A model generated the notes under the pieces. It ran no database searches and was not told where the DNA came from. It saw only the letters and a program-made list of their open reading frames with translations. A stretch of DNA of 8,461 bases from DAMCZI01 sp032095175 (GTDB taxonomy: Bacteria; Bacillota; Clostridia; Clostridiales; Caloramatoraceae): contig DAMCZI010000083.1 in assembly GCA_032095175.1 (NCBI GenBank), positions 1 through 8,461 of the forward strand, written 5' to 3'. Below, in pieces: positions 4,299-8,461 of this stretch. Numbering within the stretch: position 1 is the first letter of the stretch; each line of letters opens with the position of its first letter. The position numbers and the translations under genes were made by a program.

Positions 4299-5448
4299 TA
4301 TAAAGGTGCTTACTATTTTTGGTACAAGACCAGAGGCTATCAAAATGGCTCCGCTTGTTAAGGAATTAGAAAAAAGAGATGAAATAGATTCAGTTGTATG
4401 TGTTACAGCACAACATAGAGAAATGTTGGATCAGGTGCTTGAAATATTTAATATAAAGCCTGATTATGATTTGGACATAATGAAGGAAAGACAAAGCTTG
4501 TCAGGTATAACAACAAGAATCCTTCAAGGAATAGAAAAGGTGTTATTTGAGGTGAAACCAGATATTGTACTTGTACATGGGGACACATCAACAACCTTTG
4601 CAGGAAGCCTTGCAGCTTTTTATAACAAAGTAAAAGTAGGACATGTTGAGGCAGGGTTAAGAACCTTTAATAAGTATTTTCCATATCCAGAGGAAATGAA
4701 TAGAAAGCTGACTGGAGCTATAGCAGATTTGCATTTTTCCCCAACTTCTACATCTAAAAATAATCTTTTAAATGAAGGAGTTAATTCTGAGGCAATATTT
4801 ATAACTGGAAACACCGTAATAGATGCAATGGAGTCTACAGTAGAAAAGGATTATGTTTTTGAGAATACTGAATTAAGGAAATTGGATTTTAATAATAAAA
4901 AGGTAATAATGGTTACAGCCCACAGAAGAGAAAACTGGGGTGAACCTCTTAATAACATATGTAATGCACTTAAAAATATAGCTGAAAAGTACGAGGATGT
5001 TGAAATTGTTTATCCTGTACACTTAAATCCAGTGGTTAAAGAAACAGCTGATAAGGTTTTAGGAGGTCAAGAAAGAGTTCATTTACTGCCTCCACTTGAT
5101 ATAAAGGAAACTCATAACCTTATGAATAGAAGTTATATGGTACTTACAGACTCAGGTGGACTGCAGGAAGAAGCACCGCACCTTGGTAAGCCTGTCCTTG
5201 TACTTAGGGATGTTACAGAAAGGCCTGAGGCTGTAGATGCAGGAACAGTAAAAATAGTAGGAACAGATTTTGAAAAAATTTGTTTTGAAGCTTACAAGCT
5301 CATAGAGGATGCTCATGAATATAGCAAAATGAGTAATGCAGTAAACCCCTATGGAGATGGTAGAGCTTCTGAAAGAATTGTTGACAGCATACTGTACTAT
5401 TTTGGAATGTCAGGAAATAGACCAGAAGACTTTAAACCTCAGCAGTAA
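4288..5448 (+). CDS. wecB: UDP-N-acetylglucosamine 2-epimerase (non-hydrolysing)
   Basis: This 386-residue cytoplasmic enzyme (also called MnaA) interconverts UDP-GlcNAc and UDP-ManNAc, the donor for the ManNAc unit added after the TagO/WecA step. The ATG at 4288 was chosen because AGGAG (4278-4282) lies 5 nt upstream; a longer frame from 4237 would run deep into tagO without a ribosome site. Motifs: FGTRPEAIKMAPL (11-23), HGDTSTTFAG (97-106, D99), HVEAGLRTF (119-127, E121), FPYPEEMNRKL (131-141), HRRENWG (212-218, H212) and TDSGGLQEEAP (287-297). These cover the UDP site and the acid residues of the GT-B-fold epimerase. The length is normal. The pairing with tagO supports a wall-polymer precursor role. 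No terminator is visible before thlA. Confidence 0.95.
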   Translation: MLNNIKVLTIFGTRPEAIKMAPLVKELEKRDEIDSVVCVTAQHREMLDQVLEIFNIKPDYDLDIMKERQSLSGITTRILQGIEKVLFEVKPDIVLVHGDTSTTFAGSLAAFYNKVKVGHVEAGLRTFNKYFPYPEEMNRKLTGAIADLHFSPTSTSKNNLLNEGVNSEAIFITGNTVIDAMESTVEKDYVFENTELRKLDFNNKKVIMVTAHRRENWGEPLNNICNALKNIAEKYEDVEIVYPVHLNPVVKETADKVLGGQERVHLLPPLDIKETHNLMNRSYMVLTDSGGLQEEAPHLGKPVLVLRDVTERPEAVDAGTVKIVGTDFEKICFEAYKLIEDAHEYSKMSNAVNPYGDGRASERIVDSILYYFGMSGNRPEDFKPQQ

Positions 5449-5488
5449 AATAATATGAATTATGCATATTCCAAAATATACCAGTATA

Positions 5489-5526
5489 TGATAAAATATA
5501 CATCAAAAACTAACATTAATCAATGT
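5489..5526 (+). promoter_or_regulatory. Possible thlA promoter with small inverted repeat
   Basis: TGATAAAAT (5489-5497) is an extended -10, with only a weak -35 (TTCCAA, 17 bases upstream). Just after the expected start lies ACATT-AATC-AATGT (5513-5526), a perfect 5-bp inverted repeat in an operator-like position. It does not match the Rex consensus (TTGTTAA...TTAACAA). The leader to the ATG would be about 90 bases. Confidence 0.4.
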
Positions 5527-5593
5527 AGCAATTATATGTAACTCTCACTGCTGCAATGAATGCAAAAATAAAAAATTTTTGGGGGTATTAATT

Positions 5594-6775
5594 ATGAGAG
5601 AAGTTTACATTCTAACTGCTTGCAGAACTGCAATAGGTTCATACGGTGGAACTATTAAAGACATTCCAGCTGTAAAGCTTGGAGCTGAGGTAATTAAGGA
5701 AGCTGTAAAAAGATCAGGAATTTCACCAGAATCAATTGATGAAGTTATTCTAGGTAATGTTCTTCAGGCTGGTTTAGGACAGAATCCTGCAAGACAGGCA
5801 GCAATTCATGCAGGTCTTTCAGTGGACATCCCTGCTATGACAATTAATAAGGTTTGTGGTTCTGGATTAAGAACTGTAAGCCTTGCAGCACAGCTTATTG
5901 CATTAGGGGATGCTGATTGCATAATAGCTGGAGGAATGGAGAATATGTCACAGGCTCCATATGTACTGAGAAGCAACAGATGGGGAGCAAGAATGGGTAA
6001 TTCAGAGGTTGTTGACGAAATGGTTTATGACGGACTAACTGATGTATTCAGCCAGCTTCATATGGGAATAACAGCAGAAAACGTTGCAGAGGAATATGGC
6101 ATAACAAGACAAGAACAGGATGAATTTTCAGCTAACTCACAGGAAAAGGCTGTAAAGGCAATTGCTGATGGAAAATTTAAGGATGAAATAGTTCCAATAG
6201 TAATACCACAGAGAAAGGGAGACCCAATAGTATTTGATACTGATGAGTTCCCAAGACCTGGTACAACAGCTGAAAAGCTTGGAAAGCTTAAGCCAGCCTT
6301 TAAGAAGGATGGAACAGTTACAGCAGGAAATGCATCAGGAATAAACGATGGAGCTGCAGCAATAATAGTTGTTAGTGGTGACTATGTAAAGGAACACGGA
6401 CTAAAGCCAATGGCAAAGATCGTATCATATGGTTCAAGAGGTGTTGAGCCAAGAGTAATGGGAATTGGACCTGTAAAGGCAACAAAGGTTGCTCTTGAAA
6501 GAGCAGGACTTAAGGTAGAGGATTTAGGGTTGATAGAAGCTAATGAAGCATTTGCAGCGCAGTCAATAGCAGTTGCAAAGGAATTAAACTTCCCAATGGA
6601 CAAGGTTAATGTAAATGGTGGAGCAGTTGCTCTTGGTCATCCTATAGGAGCATCAGGTGCAAGAATACTTGTTTCACTTCTACATGAAATGGAAAAGAGA
6701 GATGAAAGATATGGACTTGCAACACTCTGCATTGGTGGAGGAATGGGTACAGCCCTAATAGTTGAAAGAGTTTAA
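5594..6775 (+). CDS. thlA: Acetyl-CoA C-acetyltransferase (thiolase)
   Basis: This 393-residue cytoplasmic enzyme condenses two acetyl-CoA into acetoacetyl-CoA, the entry to butyryl-CoA, butyrate and solvent formation in clostridia. The ATG at 5594 follows GGGGGT (5581-5586) by 7 nt; an in-frame TTG at 5579 lies at the ribosome site itself and is not used. Thiolase residues are all present: nucleophilic C88 in NKVCGSG, EANEAFAAQ (315-323), H349 in GGAVALGHPIGASG (342-355) and C379 in CIGGGMG. C88 and C379 match the cysteine pair reported to form a redox-switch disulfide in C. acetobutylicum thiolase. Length and sequence fit a biosynthetic rather than fatty-acid-degrading thiolase. From memory, the same wecB-thl-atpI order occurs in C. 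acetobutylicum. A 160-bp palindromic element and a strong terminator follow. Confidence 0.96.
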   Translation: MREVYILTACRTAIGSYGGTIKDIPAVKLGAEVIKEAVKRSGISPESIDEVILGNVLQAGLGQNPARQAAIHAGLSVDIPAMTINKVCGSGLRTVSLAAQLIALGDADCIIAGGMENMSQAPYVLRSNRWGARMGNSEVVDEMVYDGLTDVFSQLHMGITAENVAEEYGITRQEQDEFSANSQEKAVKAIADGKFKDEIVPIVIPQRKGDPIVFDTDEFPRPGTTAEKLGKLKPAFKKDGTVTAGNASGINDGAAAIIVVSGDYVKEHGLKPMAKIVSYGSRGVEPRVMGIGPVKATKVALERAGLKVEDLGLIEANEAFAAQSIAVAKELNFPMDKVNVNGGAVALGHPIGASGARILVSLLHEMEKRDERYGLATLCIGGGMGTALIVERV

Positions 6776-6795
6776 AAAACTAATATAGTTATATA

Positions 6796-6955
6796 GGGCA
6801 TATTCAAGGAAATAACTAGTCAATATTTTGGTCTATTTTGTATCATACTTCGTCAATAGAAGCTCAAGTTAGCCCAACTAGCTTGAGCTTCTATTTCCTC
6901 GTCTGATGCAAAATATCCTCAAAATATTTGACTAGTTATTTTCTTGAATATGCCC
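6796..6955. repeat. 160-bp near-palindromic element (MITE-like)
   Basis: The outer arms GGGCATATTCAAG... (6796-6830) and ...CTTGAATATGCCC (6920-6955) match over about 35 bp with one substitution and one extra base. The inner arms (6855-6872 with 6878-6895) match over 18 bp with one G-T pair around a CCCAA loop. The middle parts (such as ATTTTGTATCA against TGATGCAAAAT) also pair imperfectly, so the whole element can fold into one long hairpin. It has no coding capacity and no clear target duplication (ATATA before, AAGGT after). It sits 20 bases after the thlA stop and 3 bases before the thlA terminator stem, as if inserted there. A structured 3' untranslated RNA is the alternative. Confidence 0.85.
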
Positions 6956-6958
6956 AAG

Positions 6959-6993
6959 GTAAGGTAAACTTATGGTTTGCCTTACTTTTTTTT
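6959..6993 (+). terminator. Strong factor-independent terminator after thlA
   Basis: GTAAGGTAAAC (6959-6969) pairs with GTTTGCCTTAC (6975-6985), 11 pairs including one G-T, with a 5-nt loop and eight T residues (6986-6993). It closes the thlA transcript and separates it from the ATP synthase genes 67 bases on. No strong promoter box was seen in the short gap that follows. Confidence 0.93.
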
Positions 6994-7059
6994 ATGTTGT
7001 AATAAAAATAGAATAATTGTGGAAAATAAATAGAGAAAAATTAAAAGGAGTTAAGATTG

Positions 7060-7416
7060 ATGATAAGAAGAATTAAAATAGTAGTTCTGTGTGGAGTTGC
7101 TATTTCTATTATTATTTTGCTTTTTATGGGGGTGAGATTATTTATAAGCTATGGATTAGGCTTTATCCTAGGATGTGTAAATCTTGCTGTTATGGCCATG
7201 TTTTTTAACATAATACTTTCCTTAAGGTCTGTAAGAGTTGTCCTATTTCAGATGCTGTCATACTTAATGAGATATGCAGCTATTGCTTTAGGAGTTATTA
7301 AAGCTGCATCGGGAGGAATATTAGGAGTTGTTTTGTTCGTTTTAGGTTTGTTAACGGTAAACTTTTCATATGTTGCTTCATCCTATTCGAAGAAGAGTAT
7401 ATTTCAAGGGAAGTGA
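7060..7416 (+). CDS. atpI: ATP synthase subunit I
   Basis: This small membrane protein of 118 residues heads the F1Fo operon. AtpI proteins help assemble the c-ring and may assist Mg2+ uptake; they are not part of the working enzyme. AAGGAG (7045-7050) lies 9 nt before the ATG at 7060; the TTG just before it (7057) is possible but less likely. Four hydrophobic segments lie at about 7-23, 29-52, 60-80 and 85-107, with a basic start MIRRIK and a basic end. The sequence is poorly conserved in this family, so the call rests on topology, size and position: it ends 4 bases before atpB. It is the first gene after the thlA terminator. Confidence 0.82.
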   Translation: MIRRIKIVVLCGVAISIIILLFMGVRLFISYGLGFILGCVNLAVMAMFFNIILSLRSVRVVLFQMLSYLMRYAAIALGVIKAASGGILGVVLFVLGLLTVNFSYVASSYSKKSIFQGK

Positions 7417-7420
7417 TTAT

Positions 7421-8122
7421 ATGTCAAAGGAGGAATTTGTGCTAAACATAGCCCTTGGTAAGGTGAATGTTGAAATTGGATATCCGGTTATAGCTCAATG
7501 GATTATAATGGTCATCATAATCGCAGCTGTCTTGATTACAGTTAGGGGATTTAAATCAGTTCCTCATGGAAAGCAGGTATGGGTAGAGATACTATATGAA
7601 AATGTTAGAAATCTTGTAGGTGATAATATGGGTGAAGAGTATATGAATTTTATACCCTTTGCTGGCACATTGATGATATATATGCTTCCTATGAACCTTA
7701 CAGGGTTATTTGGATTTAAACCTCCAACAACAGACTATAGCGTAACCCTTGGGATGGCTCTTATATCGTTTATAGTAATCAATGTGGTTTCCATAAGAAG
7801 AGCTGGGATATTAGGATATGTAAAGGGATATACAAAACCTTATGCATTTATGCTTCCAATCAATTTAATTGAGCGTTTGATAGTACCGGTATCCTTAAGC
7901 TTGAGGCTTTTTGGCAACATGCTTGCTGGAACAATAATAGTCGACTTGATTTATAGAGCCCTCGCTTATTTTTCATCACTTTTAAAGCTTAAAATACCAA
8001 TACTGCAGCTTGTTATACCAATACCCTTTCATGTATATTTTGATGTATTTGACGGGGTTGTACAGATGATTATTTTTACAATGTTAACAATGATATTTAT
8101 TAAAACAACATCTGAGCATTAA
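7421..8122 (+). CDS. atpB: F1Fo ATP synthase subunit a
   Basis: This 233-residue membrane subunit forms the ion half-channels against the c-ring. The ATG at 7421 was chosen, preceded by AAGGG (7406-7410) and 4 bases after the atpI stop; a longer frame from 7370 would overlap atpI. Five or six hydrophobic helices are visible. The signature SLRLFGNMLAG (160-170) carries the essential arginine R162 (the counterpart of E. coli a-Arg210), and the last helix has FDGVVQMIIFTMLTMIFI with Q215 near the position of E. coli Gln252. NLTGLFGFKPPTTDYSVTL (92-110) is the typical loop before the third helix. The length fits the family range. It is cotranscribed with atpE 19 bases downstream. Confidence 0.96.
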   Translation: MSKEEFVLNIALGKVNVEIGYPVIAQWIIMVIIIAAVLITVRGFKSVPHGKQVWVEILYENVRNLVGDNMGEEYMNFIPFAGTLMIYMLPMNLTGLFGFKPPTTDYSVTLGMALISFIVINVVSIRRAGILGYVKGYTKPYAFMLPINLIERLIVPVSLSLRLFGNMLAGTIIVDLIYRALAYFSSLLKLKIPILQLVIPIPFHVYFDVFDGVVQMIIFTMLTMIFIKTTSEH

Positions 8123-8141
8123 TTATTAGGAGGAATGAATT

Positions 8142-8399
8142 ATGCCACAGGGAATTGATCCAAGATCCTTTGTACTTGGGATGTCTGCTATAGGGGCAGG
8201 TATAGCTGCCATGGCGGGTATTGGCGCAGGAATAGGAACAGGCATAGCTACAGGAAAGGCAGTTGAAGCTGTTGCAAGACAGCCTGAAGCAAGGGGAGCA
8301 ATTTTAAATACACTTATTGTTGGAAGTGCATTTTCTGAAGCTACAGCTATTTATGGCTTACTTGTTGCAATAATACTTGTGTTGATAAAAATAATATAG
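8142..8399 (+). CDS. atpE: F1Fo ATP synthase subunit c
   Basis: This 85-residue proteolipid forms the rotor ring, a hairpin of two helices. The ATG at 8142 follows a strong AGGAGG (8128-8133) with an 8-nt spacer, as expected for a subunit needed in many copies. The first helix is glycine-rich (AIGAGIAAMAGIGAGIGTG, 16-34), the polar loop is ARQPEARG (45-52), and the second helix carries the ion-binding glutamate E66 in SEATAIYG. Compared from memory with the Na+-type ring of Ilyobacter tartaricus, the Gln at the position of T33 and the Ser after the Glu (here A67) are absent, so proton coupling is the better guess. A hairpin (8413-8456) lies just after the stop, before the expected atpF outside the window. 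Confidence 0.96.
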   Translation: MPQGIDPRSFVLGMSAIGAGIAAMAGIGAGIGTGIATGKAVEAVARQPEARGAILNTLIVGSAFSEATAIYGLLVAIILVLIKII

Positions 8400-8412
8400 A
8401 CTGCATTGCTAT

Positions 8413-8456
8413 ATTAATCGCACTAAAGATTTTACATTGGGTGTTGTGCGATTAAT
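8413..8456 (+). repeat. Hairpin element, copy B, downstream of atpE
   Basis: ATTAATCGCAC (8413-8423) pairs perfectly over 11 bp with GTGCGATTAAT (8446-8456) around a 22-nt loop that begins TAAAGATTTT. It starts 13 bases after the atpE stop and is followed by GAATT, not a T run. It is related to 2042-2085 without gaps. In the atp operon it could slow RNA decay and raise atpE output relative to downstream genes, or it may be a dispersed element that landed here. Confidence 0.75.
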
Positions 8457-8461
8457 GAATT

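Noticed and set aside
5513..5526. Rex operator upstream of thlA
   Set aside because: The small inverted repeat ACATT-AATC-AATGT does not fit the Rex consensus. It was kept only as a generic possible operator.

Overview
The window looks like chromosomal DNA of a Clostridium sensu stricto species, probably a butyrate or solvent producer. The DNA is AT-rich, ribosome binding sites are strong AGGAGG-type, and codons favour AGA, GGA and ATA. From memory, wecB - thiolase - atpI - atpB - atpE in this order matches the Clostridium acetobutylicum chromosome. Every gene called lies on the + strand. The window splits into an accessory left quarter (about 1-2340) and a conserved housekeeping right part (about 2398-8461).

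Left part: this appears to be a graveyard of polymorphic-toxin (RHS) cassettes. It holds the last 44 codons of one toxin C-terminal domain (107-241), a small intact gene 2 nt behind it that is probably its immunity gene (244-483), and a factor-independent terminator (596-635). A second, N-terminally truncated RHS core with a different short C-terminal tail follows (643-1260). After a gene-poor stretch comes a four-helix membrane protein (1658-2035), a candidate immunity protein for the second tail. No full-length RHS gene is present. A 50-bp sequence at 1-50 recurs inverted at 2169-2218 (47 of 50 identical), and a further inverted partial copy lies at 2263-2284. Three copies of a GTAACCGTCCC motif, one forming a REP-like palindrome, sit at cassette edges. 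A 104-bp MITE-like inverted repeat lies behind the truncated RHS gene.

Right part: comEB (dCMP deaminase), then tagO and wecB, which overlap by 11 nt and supply the undecaprenyl-linked GlcNAc starter and UDP-ManNAc for cell-wall glycopolymers. The acetyl-CoA acetyltransferase gene thlA follows, then a 160-bp near-palindromic element, a strong terminator, and the start of the F1Fo ATP synthase operon (atpI, atpB, atpE), which runs off the window. Tandem sigma-A-like promoters precede tagO. The thiolase unit is closed by the terminator, so the atp genes form a separate transcription unit.

The least expected observations are: (1) the inverted-repeat-flanked toxin/immunity remnants beside comEB; (2) two gap-free related hairpins 6.4 kb apart, right after the stop codons of an accessory gene and of atpE, with two compensatory base-pair changes; and (3) the 160-bp imperfect palindrome lodged between the thlA stop codon and the thlA terminator.
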